Positions 1 through 8,650 are shown, counted from the first letter of the stretch. The stretch is 64,000 nt of DNA from Mycobacterium sp. URHB0044 (GCF_000620625.1 NZ_JIAW01000007.1:286470-350469); one strand, 5' to 3'. The notes: generated from the letters alone by a model not told the origin. Made by a program: numbers and translations.

Positions 1-73
1 GGATCTTGCTGGCGTAGGCGCCCGCGATCCCGCTCGACAGGTCGACGACGGTGTAGCCGTCCAATGGGTGCAT
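1..73 (-). CDS. CaiB/BaiF (family III) CoA-transferase, N-terminal fragment
   Basis: Only the first 24 codons lie in the window; the gene runs off the left edge. The ATG at 73-71 opens MHPLDGYTVVDLSSGIAGAY, the typical beginning of formyl-CoA-transferase-like family III enzymes (LxGxxVxDLSxxxAGxY). It starts 4 nt after the stop of the enoyl-CoA hydratase gene, so it is the last visible member of the minus-strand P450 operon. By family it would move CoA between carboxylic acids. The substrate cannot be inferred, and the catalytic Asp lies outside the window. Confidence 0.75.
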   Translation of the reverse strand, partial: MHPLDGYTVVDLSSGIAGAYASKI

Positions 74-77
74 CGAC

Positions 78-1040
78 CTACTTCGACTTCTTGCGGTTCT
101 TCTTGCTGAGCCGGAACTCGGGCGGGAACTTGTCGTCGTTGTCGTTCACCGCCGCGGCCAGACCACTGCCGATGGCCTCGTGCATGTCGAGGTCACTGCC
201 ACTGTCATTGGTCACGCCGCTGCCCATCGACTCGAAGAACGCGCTCAGCAGGCTGCCCATGTACTCGCCCTGATGCTGCTTGTACACCTCGAAGAACATC
301 TTCTGCATGAACACGGTGTCGACCGGCCGGTTGCGGGCGCACGCCAGCGCGTACTTGGCGACCTCGGCCTCGAGCTGGTCGCGGGTCACCACCTTGTTGA
401 GGAAGTTGCACTTCTCCATGTCCGCGGCGGTGAACGGCCGCCCGGTGAACACCATCTCCTGAAACTTGCGCAGACCCATCATCTGCACCCAGGTCCACAT
501 CCGCGGACCCCAGCCGTAGTACCGGAACGACGGATGGCCGAACAACGCGTCGTCGGACGAGATCACCAGATCGGCGTCGGCGCACTGGTAGAAGTGCCAG
601 CCGTAGCAGTAGCCCTTGGCTTCGACGATGCTGATCTTCTTCAGTTCCTGCAGGGGCCGATTACCCGCTTGCACGTTGGCGTACCACGCACTGATGGTGG
701 CGCCGTTGCGGAACGAACCCTTGGGCGGGTAGTCGACGTCCATCTCCTCGACCCGCAGTTCCCGCAGCCGCTTCTCCGGTTCGTCGACGCCCTCCATGAA
801 CTCGGGCAGGTCGGCGCCGCTGCCGAGATCGTCGCCCACGCCGCGGATCACCACGACCTTGACGTCGTTGTCGACCGACGCTGCCCTGATCACGTCCGCG
901 TAGCGCAGGCGGGCATCGGACGTCGGCGCGTTGAGGAACTCGGGCCGGTTGAACGTGATGGTCGCGATCTTGGTCTTGGGATCCTTGTCGTAGAGGATGA
1001 TCTCCTCGGCCGACGGTCTCTTCTTGCCCTTGCCCGCCAC
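78..1040 (-). CDS. Enoyl-CoA hydratase/isomerase (crotonase) family protein
   Basis: This 320-residue protein carries the crotonase core: an N-terminal strand with FNRPEFLNAP (about residues 30-39), a first oxyanion-hole segment around GVGDDLGSGADL (67-78), and a second around KGYCYGWHFYQCADADLV (142-159). A long insert lies between the two, and the tail is Lys-rich (SKKNRKKSK). It probably hydrates or isomerises an enoyl-CoA in the cytoplasm. The canonical catalytic Glu pair is not obvious, so the exact reaction is open. It lies between an M24-fold gene and a CoA-transferase start in one tightly packed minus-strand operon. The start ATG at 1040 is 7 nt past the upstream stop. Confidence 0.85.
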   Translation of the reverse strand: MAGKGKKRPSAEEIILYDKDPKTKIATITFNRPEFLNAPTSDARLRYADVIRAASVDNDVKVVVIRGVGDDLGSGADLPEFMEGVDEPEKRLRELRVEEMDVDYPPKGSFRNGATISAWYANVQAGNRPLQELKKISIVEAKGYCYGWHFYQCADADLVISSDDALFGHPSFRYYGWGPRMWTWVQMMGLRKFQEMVFTGRPFTAADMEKCNFLNKVVTRDQLEAEVAKYALACARNRPVDTVFMQKMFFEVYKQHQGEYMGSLLSAFFESMGSGVTNDSGSDLDMHEAIGSGLAAAVNDNDDKFPPEFRLSKKNRKKSK

Positions 1041-1046
1041 GATCTC

Positions 1047-2177
1047 CTACCTCGTCCCGACGGAGGCCTGGCGATCACTCGCCGTCAGCACCTCGGGACC
1101 AGCGTCGGTGACGAGCACCGCATCGCGTTGGTAGACCGCACCGACGCCCTGCTCCCAGACGTATCCGGTCACCGCCAGCACCATGCCCGGCTCGAGGCGT
1201 TCCTCGGCCGAAGTCTGCGGCAGGTCCGGAGACACCACTGGCGGATCGAACCCGAGACCGAGTCCATGCGCCACCGCCATCGGGGGCAGCGGTTCGCCCA
1301 CGGTGTCGTACGCGGCGAGCAAGTCAGCGGCCGCGGCACCGGGCCGGCAGAACTGAATCAGGCTGTCCCACAGCGCAGTCGAGCGTTCGTATAGCGCGTC
1401 GGCACCGGGTACGTCGCCGACGGGAACGGTGCGGCCGACCTCGCCGACGTAGCCATCGGCCAGCGCGCCGGACGCCAGTGCCACGAGGTCGCCGGCTTCG
1501 ACGCGGCGATCCCTGGGTCCCTGCCGCCACGGGTGCTGCCGCGAGGTGATCCACGCGCCGTCCTGGGTGGCCGACGTGCTCACTCCCCCCGCGGCCATCG
1601 CTTCCAGCATGGCGCCGGTCAACGTTTGCTCGGTGATCCCGGGCGTTAGCTCGGAAAGCGCGGCGGACAAACCCTTTTCGGCCACGGCGACCGCGGCACG
1701 CAGCGCCGTGATCTCGTCGGGCGTCTTGATGCGCCGCGCGGTGCGCATGGCCAGTTCACCGTCGACGAGTTCCGCGTTCGGGAACGCGATCGGAAGGAGC
1801 TGTTCGAACGTCGGTGACAGCGCGTCGGTTCCGACGCGGCGCGCGGTGGCCGCACCGTTGATGTTCTTCAGGACGTCCATGAGCGTCATCGGATTCCAGG
1901 CCAGCCCGTAGAGGTGATCGTGGTCGATCTCCTCGGGCATGCCTTCGTCCCAGCTGCTGTTGAGGTGTATCTCGCCGGTGCCGCGCATCATCACGCAAAT
2001 GGGCGCGAAGGGCCGCGTGCCGGCCACCCAGAGTTGGGGAGCCCCGGTGACGTAGCGGACGTTGGCCTGCCGCCCCAGCACCAGGACGTCGAGGTCGAAG
2101 GCTTCCATCTGGGCCAGTGCCCGTGCCCGGCGTCCGGTGCGCAGGGCCCGGTCGTCGGCGAGGATCTCGAGTGCCAT
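1047..2177 (-). CDS. M24 (creatinase/Xaa-Pro peptidase-fold) protein with lost metal ligands
   Basis: 376 residues with the creatinase N-domain and pita-bread C-domain, homologous to the gene upstream. The five metal-ligand positions of M24 peptidases are nearly all replaced: Ala235 and Glu246 stand where the two Asp should be (SGALADGYVGEVGRT), His304 is kept (AVAHGLGLG), and Thr337 and Arg351 replace the two Glu (GMVLAVTGYV, YQRDAVLV). It is therefore unlikely to be a dinuclear metallopeptidase. It could be a creatinase-like metal-free hydrolase or a non-catalytic partner. The ATG at 2177 shares one base with the upstream stop (TGATG), which fixes the start. A longer in-frame extension upstream is only antisense-type sequence. 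Confidence 0.8.
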   Translation of the reverse strand: MALEILADDRALRTGRRARALAQMEAFDLDVLVLGRQANVRYVTGAPQLWVAGTRPFAPICVMMRGTGEIHLNSSWDEGMPEEIDHDHLYGLAWNPMTLMDVLKNINGAATARRVGTDALSPTFEQLLPIAFPNAELVDGELAMRTARRIKTPDEITALRAAVAVAEKGLSAALSELTPGITEQTLTGAMLEAMAAGGVSTSATQDGAWITSRQHPWRQGPRDRRVEAGDLVALASGALADGYVGEVGRTVPVGDVPGADALYERSTALWDSLIQFCRPGAAAADLLAAYDTVGEPLPPMAVAHGLGLGFDPPVVSPDLPQTSAEERLEPGMVLAVTGYVWEQGVGAVYQRDAVLVTDAGPEVLTASDRQASVGTR

Positions 2178-3418
2178 CAGAAGCCGCCGTATGGGGCGTA
2201 GGAATAGTCGGTGATCGGCGCGAAGCCGTCCTCGGTGATGACCACGATCTCCTCGCTTCGATATCCGCCGGTGCCGTCTTCCCAGATCACCGGTTCCAGC
2301 ACCAGCACCATTCCGGGTGGGAACACGAAGTTGTCGTCGAACTCCTGCCCGAGATCCGTGCCGATCATGGGCATTTCGGCGGCGTTGGTGCCGATGCTGT
2401 GCCCGAGGTAGAAGTGCGGCAGCCATGGTTTGGCCCCGCCGTTCGCCGCGATCGCCGCGCGCGCCAGGTCGCCAGACGTCGCACCGGCCTTCGTCACGGC
2501 CAGGACGGCACCGAGGATTTCACGCCACTTCAGGTACTGGGCCTGCTGGCGTTGGGTGGGTTCCTGCCCGACGATCCACGTGCGACCGAAGTCCGAGCAG
2601 TAACCGTCGTAGGTGATGCTGACGTCGGTCCACAGCACGTCGCCCTTGGCGAGTTCCTTCTCGGTGGTCAACAGCGGCAGTGCCAGATCGCCGGTGGTGG
2701 TCCAGACTCCCCCGCTGTTCCTGGTGCTGGGCATCACCTGCCAGATGGCTTCGAGCATGTTCGCGGTAGCGCCGAGTTCGAAGGCCCGCCGGACGAACTG
2801 CGCCGAGAGGTCGATCTGACGCACGCCCGGCACGAGGGCCTTCTGAACATCGATGACGGCCTGCTCGGTGATCCGGCAGGCCTTGCGGATACAGGAGATC
2901 TGGTCGGGCGTCTTCACCAGTTTGGCGGGGCCGACGACGAGCGCGGCGTCCGACGGCGGTCCGGCCGGGAACAGCCGGCTCGCGGCGTGGCGCATGGCGC
3001 CGGTCATCTCGTCGACCGCGATGCTCGCGCCCGGCGGGACCAGTTCTGCGAGCACCTTCGCGAAACGCTCGACGCCCTCGTCGAATTCGAGATACAGCGG
3101 ACCGTGGACGTGATCGGCGGGGAGCTCGGACTCCCATGCGGATCCCTCGCGGAACGGCATGTACAGATGCGGATGCTCGTCGTCGGCCAGCACGATCGCG
3201 ACCGGGCGCTCCACGTGTGAGAGCCCCGCGTCGAGCAACGGCCAGCTGGCACCGGTCGCGTAGACCACGTTGCCGTTGCCGAGCAGAACGAGGGCGTCGA
3301 CGCCCTTGTCTCGCATCGCCTCGCGCAGGCGCTCACCGATCTCGCGGTACATCCGTGCGCGGTCGGGCAGGTCGGGAATGTCGAGCAGGGCAGCGCCCGG
3401 CTCCAGGAATGTCGTCAT
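2177..3418 (-). CDS. M24-family metallohydrolase (Xaa-Pro peptidase/creatinase-like) with intact metal site
   Basis: 413 residues. The C-domain has the full five-ligand set: Asp265 and Asp276 (WTDVSITYDGYCSDFGRT), His340 (YLGHSIG), Glu375 (VLVLEPV) and Glu389 (YRSEEIVV). This family hydrolyses Xaa-Pro, creatine or related C-N bonds. In aromatic and alicyclic degradation operons the physiological substrate is usually unknown. It is translationally coupled to the degenerate paralogue downstream (1-nt overlap) and lies 13 nt after the amidohydrolase gene. The two may form a heterodimer, because M24B proteins commonly dimerise; that is inference. Confidence 0.85.
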   Translation of the reverse strand: MTTFLEPGAALLDIPDLPDRARMYREIGERLREAMRDKGVDALVLLGNGNVVYATGASWPLLDAGLSHVERPVAIVLADDEHPHLYMPFREGSAWESELPADHVHGPLYLEFDEGVERFAKVLAELVPPGASIAVDEMTGAMRHAASRLFPAGPPSDAALVVGPAKLVKTPDQISCIRKACRITEQAVIDVQKALVPGVRQIDLSAQFVRRAFELGATANMLEAIWQVMPSTRNSGGVWTTTGDLALPLLTTEKELAKGDVLWTDVSITYDGYCSDFGRTWIVGQEPTQRQQAQYLKWREILGAVLAVTKAGATSGDLARAAIAANGGAKPWLPHFYLGHSIGTNAAEMPMIGTDLGQEFDDNFVFPPGMVLVLEPVIWEDGTGGYRSEEIVVITEDGFAPITDYSYAPYGGF

Positions 3419-3431
3419 GGTCGCAGCTTTC

Positions 3432-4598
3432 CTAGATCCCGAGGAATCGCTTGATGTTGCCGCTGACGATCTTCACGGCGTTCTCCGGACCGACCGCCTC
3501 GACGACCGCGGCAAGGGACTTCTCCGAGTACCCGAACGTGCTCTCGTTGTGCGGGTAGTCGCTGGACCACATCACGTTGTCGACGCCGATCTTGTCGATC
3601 AGTTCCAGGCCCAGCGGATCCACCATGAACGACGCGCTCATGTGGTTGCGCCAGTAGTAGCCTACGTCGTGGGAGAGTTCGTGATTGAACATGTGCCGGT
3701 ACGAGGCCAGCATGTGCTCGGCATCCTGCAGAGCCGTTGGCACCCAGGCGATTCCACCCTCGAACCAGCCGATCTTCAACGACGGGTGGCGGTCGAGGAT
3801 GCCGGAGAAGACGTACTTGGCGAACTGTTCGCGGAACGAGTCGACGTTCACCATCATGCCGACCACAACGCTGTTGTTCTGGCACGGCGTCTTCGGCGGT
3901 GTCTCACCGATGTGGTGGCTGACCGGCACCCCGGCCATCTCGATCTCGTCCCACACCGCGTCCATGTCGGTGCTGCCGTAGTCGTAGATGTTGCCGTCGT
4001 CGTCCTTGCCGGGGTTCAACGGCAGCAGGAACGTCTTGAGCCCCAAGGCCTTCAGCTCCTCCAGCGTGCTGCGGGTGCCCTTGGGCTCCCACCAGTTGAT
4101 CAGCCCGACGCCGTAGAAGTGGCCGCCTGAGCGCTCCTGCAGATCCGCGATGTGCTCGTTGTAGATCCGGAACACGCGCTCGCGCAGGGATTTGTCCGGG
4201 TAATGAAAGAGGGCAAGCACGGCGTTCGGGAAGGCCAGTTCCCTGTCGATGCCGTCTTCCTTGAGCTCCCGGATGCGTGCCTCGATGTCATTGGAGGCGG
4301 CGCCGGCGAGGTCGTCGTACTGCATCAGAACGCGGCCGAAGTCGCCGCCGGTCCAGGCCTTGCCCTTCATGCCGACCATGTAGGCGCCGTCCTCGTACCA
4401 GATGCGCGGCGCCGCGCCCTTGAGTTCCTCGGGGAACCGCTCGTAGAAGATGTCGTCCGCCACCGAGATGTGGTTGTCGGCGGAGAAGATCTCGGTGTCG
4501 GCGGGCAGGCCGACGACACCGCCGCTGGAGTGGCCGTGCCGGTGTTTGGGCGCGCCCCAGCCTTCTGGCGGATAGAGGACGGTGCTTGGGGTAGTCAT
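3432..4598 (-). CDS. Amidohydrolase-2 family TIM-barrel hydrolase/decarboxylase
   Basis: About 388 residues. The N-terminal metal motif reads SADNHIS, with Asp-x-His in place of the usual HxH or ExH. A C-terminal SSDYPHNES carries the conserved catalytic Asp of the ACMSD/amidohydrolase_2 group, and WFEGGIAW resembles the family's internal strand. Members decarboxylate or hydrolyse aromatic and cyclic acids. I chose ATG 4598 because GGAG lies 8 nt upstream; the GTG at 4607 is too close to that Shine-Dalgarno. It follows the P450 gene in the same direction and is probably co-transcribed. The substrate is unknown. Confidence 0.82.
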   Translation of the reverse strand: MTTPSTVLYPPEGWGAPKHRHGHSSGGVVGLPADTEIFSADNHISVADDIFYERFPEELKGAAPRIWYEDGAYMVGMKGKAWTGGDFGRVLMQYDDLAGAASNDIEARIRELKEDGIDRELAFPNAVLALFHYPDKSLRERVFRIYNEHIADLQERSGGHFYGVGLINWWEPKGTRSTLEELKALGLKTFLLPLNPGKDDDGNIYDYGSTDMDAVWDEIEMAGVPVSHHIGETPPKTPCQNNSVVVGMMVNVDSFREQFAKYVFSGILDRHPSLKIGWFEGGIAWVPTALQDAEHMLASYRHMFNHELSHDVGYYWRNHMSASFMVDPLGLELIDKIGVDNVMWSSDYPHNESTFGYSEKSLAAVVEAVGPENAVKIVSGNIKRFLGI

Positions 4599-4641
4599 CG
4601 TTGGCACTCCAATCGGACTGTGAGGCAGGGGTGTTCGGTGA

Positions 4642-5877
4642 CTACCACGTCACCGGAAGTTCGTAGACGCCGTAGGCGAGGCGGTCGTGCTTGAACGGAA
4701 TCTCGTCGAACGGGACCGCTAGGCGCATCGTGGGGATGCGGCGGAAGAGGGTGTGGAACACGATCTGCAGCTCGGCGCGGGCCAACTGCTGGCCGACGCA
4801 CTGGTGGCGGCCGTAGCCGAAGCCGAGCTGTTGGCCGGCGTCGCGGGTCAGGTCCAGCTTGTCGGGTTCGGGGTAGGCGGCGGGATCCCAGTTGGCGGGT
4901 GCCAGATCGATGATGATGCCGTCGCCGCCGCGGATGGTCACGCCGGCAATGTCGATGTCGTCCGTCGCGACCCTGCGTTGCCCGTTCTGGATGATGGACA
5001 GGTAGCGCATCAGCTCTTCCACCGCGTTGGCGATGACCTTCGGATCCTCCGTATTGCTCAGCAGCTGTGCCTGTTCCGGGTTCTCGAGCAGTGCCAGCAC
5101 GCCGATGCCGATCATGTTGGCCGTCGTCTCGTGGCCGGCGATGAGCAGGCCGGTGCCCAGCTGGGCGGCTTCCTTGACGTCGATCTCACCGGCCGTCACC
5201 CGCTCGGCCAGGTCGGATACCGCGTCCTCGGCAGGATTGGCCATCTTGGCCTCGACCAGGTCGCACAGGTACTTCGACAGGCTCATGCCCTTGGTCATGG
5301 TGTCCTCGGCCTTGGCGTACCGGTCGAGGCCCACGTTCGCGTGGTGCTGGAAGAATTCGTGGTCTTCGTAAGGGACGCCGAGCATTTCGCTGATCACCAG
5401 GGTCGGGACGGGAAGCGCGAGCGCGGTCACGATGTCGGCGGGCTGCGGGCCTGCCAGGATCGCGTCGATGTGGTCGTCGGTGATCTGCTGAATAGCGGGC
5501 CGCAGGCCCTCGACGCGCTTGAACGTGAACGGCTTGGACAGCATGCGCCGAAACCGGGTGTGTTCCTCGGCGTCGGAGGTGAAGACCGAGCGCGGTCGCT
5601 TGTTGACCGTGGACACCATCATCTCGTTCCAGTGCGGGAAGCCTGGGCGCCGGTCGTCGACGCTGACCCGGGCGTCGGCGAACAGTTCCCGCGCCACCTC
5701 GTGCCCCGTGATCAGCCACGGCGTGCTGCCGTCCCAGATGCGGACCCGCGACAGCGGTGCCGCCGCGCTCAGCTCGAGGACCTCCGGCGGCGGCGCGAAC
5801 GGGCAGCGGGCCGACCGCTCCATCGGGTATTCGGGGATGTCGGCGTCGATCTCGTTCTGCGCGAGCGTTTCGGACAT
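4642..5877 (-). CDS. Cytochrome P450 monooxygenase
   Basis: A 411-residue soluble class I bacterial P450. Visible landmarks are the I-helix oxygen-activation motif AGHETT (247-252), the K-helix ExxR (E288-R291) and the heme loop FGYGRHQCVGQ with the Cys360 thiolate ligand. The start at 5877 has GAGG about 10 nt upstream. The gene begins 5 nt after a 3Fe-4S ferredoxin gene, its probable electron donor. No dedicated ferredoxin reductase lies beside it. It presumably hydroxylates the substrate entering this operon. The sequence looks like the bacterial CYP105/107 type, but the family was not assigned. Confidence 0.95.
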   Translation of the reverse strand: MSETLAQNEIDADIPEYPMERSARCPFAPPPEVLELSAAAPLSRVRIWDGSTPWLITGHEVARELFADARVSVDDRRPGFPHWNEMMVSTVNKRPRSVFTSDAEEHTRFRRMLSKPFTFKRVEGLRPAIQQITDDHIDAILAGPQPADIVTALALPVPTLVISEMLGVPYEDHEFFQHHANVGLDRYAKAEDTMTKGMSLSKYLCDLVEAKMANPAEDAVSDLAERVTAGEIDVKEAAQLGTGLLIAGHETTANMIGIGVLALLENPEQAQLLSNTEDPKVIANAVEELMRYLSIIQNGQRRVATDDIDIAGVTIRGGDGIIIDLAPANWDPAAYPEPDKLDLTRDAGQQLGFGYGRHQCVGQQLARAELQIVFHTLFRRIPTMRLAVPFDEIPFKHDRLAYGVYELPVTW

Positions 5878-5882
5878 GTCTC

Positions 5883-6077
5883 TCATTCCTCGATGTGGAT
5901 GGCCAAGGCGGGGCAGGCCTCGGCGGCGTTGCGGGTGGCCGTGGCGAGTTCGGGGCCGGGGTCTTCGACGAGCAGAACCACCACGCCGTCGTCGTCGCGT
6001 TGGTCGAACACGTCGGCCGCGTTGAGCACGCACTGCCCCGACGACACACACTTGTCCTGGTCCACCGTCACCTTCAC
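5883..6077 (-). CDS. 3Fe-4S ferredoxin, redox partner of the adjacent P450
   Basis: A 64-residue acidic protein with the cluster ligand pattern C10-x5-C16 ... C-Pro (AEACPALAI), typical of single-[3Fe-4S] ferredoxins that feed actinobacterial P450s. It begins at GTG 6077, overlapping the TetR stop by 4 nt (GTGA), and ends 5 nt before the P450 start. Regulator, ferredoxin and P450 therefore form one transcription unit. The role as electron donor is inferred from this coupling. Confidence 0.92.
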   Translation of the reverse strand: MKVTVDQDKCVSSGQCVLNAADVFDQRDDDGVVVLLVEDPGPELATATRNAAEACPALAIHIEE

Positions 6078-6748
6078 GCGAGATCGCCCTCAGGCGTCAC
6101 CGGTGCCAGCCACAGGCCGACGATCGCGTCGATCAGGCCGGAGCCCGCGGCCTGCCACGACGTGCGGGCCACGGTCGCCCCGTTGGCGAGCGCGCGTTCC
6201 CGATCAGCGCAGCTGTGCATCAACAGGTTTCGGGCCATGATGTTGCGTTCGAAGCGGATGTCCGGCGGAAGGTCGGGCAGGCACCGGTTGATGCCCTCGA
6301 CGACCTGGACCAACGACGGTGAACTCAACGCATCCTTGACCACGATGCCGTGATAGGCGGGGTCGGTCATGGCCTGCGCGGCGAATCGCGCGTACCAGGT
6401 GGGGTTGCCCAGTTCGGCGAGATGGTCGGTGAGCGGGCACACCAAACATGCCACCCAGCCGCGCATGTCGGTGGACCCGTCGGTGGCGGCCACCATGCGT
6501 TCCCGCAGCGTTTCGATCGGTTCGCGGTGTCGCTGTTCGATGGCCCGGACCAGGTCGGTCTTGGTTCCGAAGTGGTAGCCGACCGCCGCGTTGTTGCCTT
6601 GTCCCGCAGCCTCACTCACCTGTCGGTTCGACACGGCGAAGACGCCGTGTTCGGCGTAGAGGCGCTCGGCGGCGGTGAGGATCGCATCGCGCGTGCCGGT
6701 CGCCCGCTCGGTGCGCAGGGTCCTGGCTGCGGTCACTGGTTCAGTCAA
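6074..6748 (-). CDS. TetR/AcrR-family transcriptional regulator
   Basis: 224 residues with an N-terminal helix-turn-helix (about residues 20-65: ILTAAERLYAEHG, then VSEAAGQGNNAAVGYHF) followed by a divergent ligand-binding domain. Translation probably starts at TTG 6748, preceded by GGAAG. The gene is first in its operon, so it is likely to control itself together with the ferredoxin, P450 and hydrolase genes. The inducer is unknown, but may be the P450 substrate or a CoA ester. Confidence 0.9.
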   Translation of the reverse strand: MTEPVTAARTLRTERATGTRDAILTAAERLYAEHGVFAVSNRQVSEAAGQGNNAAVGYHFGTKTDLVRAIEQRHREPIETLRERMVAATDGSTDMRGWVACLVCPLTDHLAELGNPTWYARFAAQAMTDPAYHGIVVKDALSSPSLVQVVEGINRCLPDLPPDIRFERNIMARNLLMHSCADRERALANGATVARTSWQAAGSGLIDAIVGLWLAPVTPEGDLA

Positions 6749-6823
6749 CGCCGAACTTCCGTTTAAGTCAAGCGACTGATTTAAATTGGCGATGATGGTC
6801 CTCGTTCGTCGCGGCTCCGATTA
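6749..6823 (-). promoter_or_regulatory. Promoter region of the TetR-ferredoxin-P450 operon
   Basis: A 75-nt gap before the TetR gene, much more AT-rich than its surroundings. It contains a small inverted repeat AGTC-AAGC-GACT at 6766-6777 next to TTTAAATT. On the minus strand TTGACT overlaps the repeat and could be a -35 box. This is a reasonable candidate for the autoregulatory operator, but the dyad is short. Confidence 0.4.
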
Positions 6824-7639
6824 CTACTCGGGCTTGGGCTTGCGCGGCGGCAGCACCTTGCCCGCCACCGTGCCGCCGTCGACGGGTAGCACGGTGCCGG
6901 TGACGTAGCGCGATCGGTCGCCGGCGTAGTACAGCACCGCTTCGGCGACGTCTTCGGCCGTGCCTTCCCGCTTCAGCGGACGGTCGTCGCGCATCGTCTG
7001 GCGGATCTTCGCCTCGAACGCCTCGAGTCGCTCGCGGTCCTCGCCGCTGGCCGCCTTCTTGACCAACGAGGTGGGGATATTGCCCGGCGCGATGCAGTTG
7101 ACCCGAATCTCATAGTGCGCCAACTCGATTGCCGCAGACTTGGTGAAGTGAATGACCGCCGCCTTCGAGGCTCGGTAGGTGGAAACGCCGCCACCGGCCA
7201 GGACCCCACCGATCGAGGAGATGTTGATGATCGATCCGCCGCCAGCCGTGGCCATGTGGCGCGCGGCGTCGCGGGTGCCCGCCATCACGCCAAGCACGTT
7301 GACCCGCATGACCTTGTCGAACTCGGCGAAGTCCTCGTCGAACAAGCCCCTACGCAGTGGGCTGGACACCCCGGCGTTGTTCACCATCACGTGGAGTCCG
7401 CCGAACTTCTCGATCGCAGTCTCGACGAGTTCGCCGACCTGTGCCTGGTCTCCGACGTCGGTGTAGTGGAAGTGAGCGTCGGGGCCCGCGTCCGCGGCTA
7501 GCTCCTCGCCGAGTTCACGCTGAACGTCGGCGACCACCACCTTCGCGCCCTCGGCCAGGAATCGCTCGACGATGCCGCGGCCAATGCCTGCCGCGCCGCC
7601 GGTGACGATCGCGACCTTGCCTGCCAATTCGTTAGTCAT
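6824..7639 (-). CDS. SDR-family NAD(P)-dependent oxidoreductase
   Basis: A 271-residue classical short-chain dehydrogenase. It has the nucleotide motif TGGAAGIG near the N terminus, NNAG (about residues 91-94), the catalytic Ser in ISSIGG, and the YRASK active-site Tyr-x3-Lys. The C-terminal tail is short and basic (PPRKPKPE). It overlaps the upstream alpha/beta hydrolase gene by 4 nt (ATGA), so the two are co-translated. It probably interconverts an alcohol and a ketone of a ring or side-chain intermediate. Confidence 0.92.
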   Translation of the reverse strand: MTNELAGKVAIVTGGAAGIGRGIVERFLAEGAKVVVADVQRELGEELAADAGPDAHFHYTDVGDQAQVGELVETAIEKFGGLHVMVNNAGVSSPLRRGLFDEDFAEFDKVMRVNVLGVMAGTRDAARHMATAGGGSIINISSIGGVLAGGGVSTYRASKAAVIHFTKSAAIELAHYEIRVNCIAPGNIPTSLVKKAASGEDRERLEAFEAKIRQTMRDDRPLKREGTAEDVAEAVLYYAGDRSRYVTGTVLPVDGGTVAGKVLPPRKPKPE

Positions 7640-8478
7640 GACGCAGACGTCCCTTCCAAGAATTGCAACAGCAATTCGTTGACCGCCTCGGACTGTTCGA
7701 GCTGTGGGCAGTGACCCGCGGCGTCGACCACCGCCGACCGCGCGCCCGCGATCCGGCCCGCGATGTCAGCGGCCCAGCCGGCAGGCAGCAGTTTGTCGCC
7801 CGCTCCCTCGACGACGAGGGTAGGCACCGAAATCCGTTCGTATGCGCGCTCTGTCGACGGCGTCGCGGGCGGGGTCAGCCCGGGGCGACGGAACCGTGCC
7901 GCGGCGATCGCCTCCCACGCACCGGGCGCGGTGCTCGATGCGTGGCGCCGGTTCACGTACTCGTCGTCGGCCGGATACGCAGGGCTGTAGAACAGCGCGG
8001 TGACGATGCGGCGCATGCCGTCGACGCTGCCGTCGTAGTCGTAGAGCGCGTCTGCGTGCTCGTTGCGTTGAATCGCGCCGCCGCCACAGATCAGTCCGAG
8101 ACTTCGGACGGGTAGCACTGGCGCGTCGGAAGTGAGGTCGGTGAGCAGGTTGATGGCCCCCATCGAGTTGCCGACGAAGTGTGCCGGGGTGCCGTCCCTT
8201 CCGATCCCCATCGCGTCGCAGAAGTGGGCGACGTGCCGGATCCGCAGGCCGCGCCCGTCGACGAAGTCGACGACCTTCGCAGAGTGGCCGTACCCCAACA
8301 TGTCTGGTGCCAGTACGCGATAACGCCCGGCCAGCGCGCCGATGGTGCGCTCCCAGCCGAGGTCTGCGCTCGCGCCGAACTCGCCGCCGTGCAGCAGCAC
8401 GACAGGATCGCCGTTACCCGCCTCGAGATACCCGGTGACGAGTCCATCGACGACGACGGACTTTCGCTCGAACTCCAC
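7636..8478 (-). CDS. Alpha/beta-hydrolase, MhpC/meta-cleavage-product hydrolase-like
   Basis: About 280 residues. The fold shows the oxyanion segment LLHGGEFG, the nucleophile elbow GNSMGA (Ser), the acid in EGAGDKLLP (Asp) and the catalytic His in AGHCPQLE. This arrangement resembles C-C bond hydrolases of meta-cleavage pathways, though esterase activity is equally possible. I place the start at GTG 8478, where a -10-like TATCGT ends 8 nt upstream and no Shine-Dalgarno is visible, suggesting a leaderless mRNA. The frame is open to a TTG at 8505. Confidence 0.82.
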   Translation of the reverse strand: MEFERKSVVVDGLVTGYLEAGNGDPVVLLHGGEFGASADLGWERTIGALAGRYRVLAPDMLGYGHSAKVVDFVDGRGLRIRHVAHFCDAMGIGRDGTPAHFVGNSMGAINLLTDLTSDAPVLPVRSLGLICGGGAIQRNEHADALYDYDGSVDGMRRIVTALFYSPAYPADDEYVNRRHASSTAPGAWEAIAAARFRRPGLTPPATPSTERAYERISVPTLVVEGAGDKLLPAGWAADIAGRIAGARSAVVDAAGHCPQLEQSEAVNELLLQFLEGTSAS

Positions 8479-8486
8479 GAAAGCAC

Positions 8487-8522
8487 ACGATACTGGCACT
8501 ACCAAATCGGGAGAACCCGATT
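8487..8522 (-). promoter_or_regulatory. Putative leaderless promoter and operator for the 8478-6824 gene pair
   Basis: On the minus strand TATCGT (8492-8487) lies 8 nt before the proposed GTG start. Just upstream, 8505-8522 is a perfect dyad, AATCGGG-AGAA-CCCGATT, in the -35 region, as expected of a repressor or activator site. The rest of the gap to 8650 shows nothing recognisable. Confidence 0.45.
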
Positions 8523-8650
8523 CTCGGAAGCGCCGGAATGTCCAAAGTGCTTAATTCATAGGCAGAACCACCGCCGCGGCAAGCCGTGGAACTTCGCGAC
8601 TGCGGAAGCAGGCGTTCCTCGGGTCGATCGGCGCCGAACTCTGAGCCGGG

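Noticed and set aside
2117..4694. Long plus-strand open frames opposite the M24 and amidohydrolase genes
   Set aside because: Shadow frames of GC-rich codon bias; the minus-strand proteins have intact family motifs and overlapping starts and stops.
8538..8556. A third MarR-type site (CCAAAGTGCTTAATTCAT) near the hydrolase promoter
   Set aside because: It needs an insertion and several mismatches to align with the 20-nt element; similarity is too weak to call.
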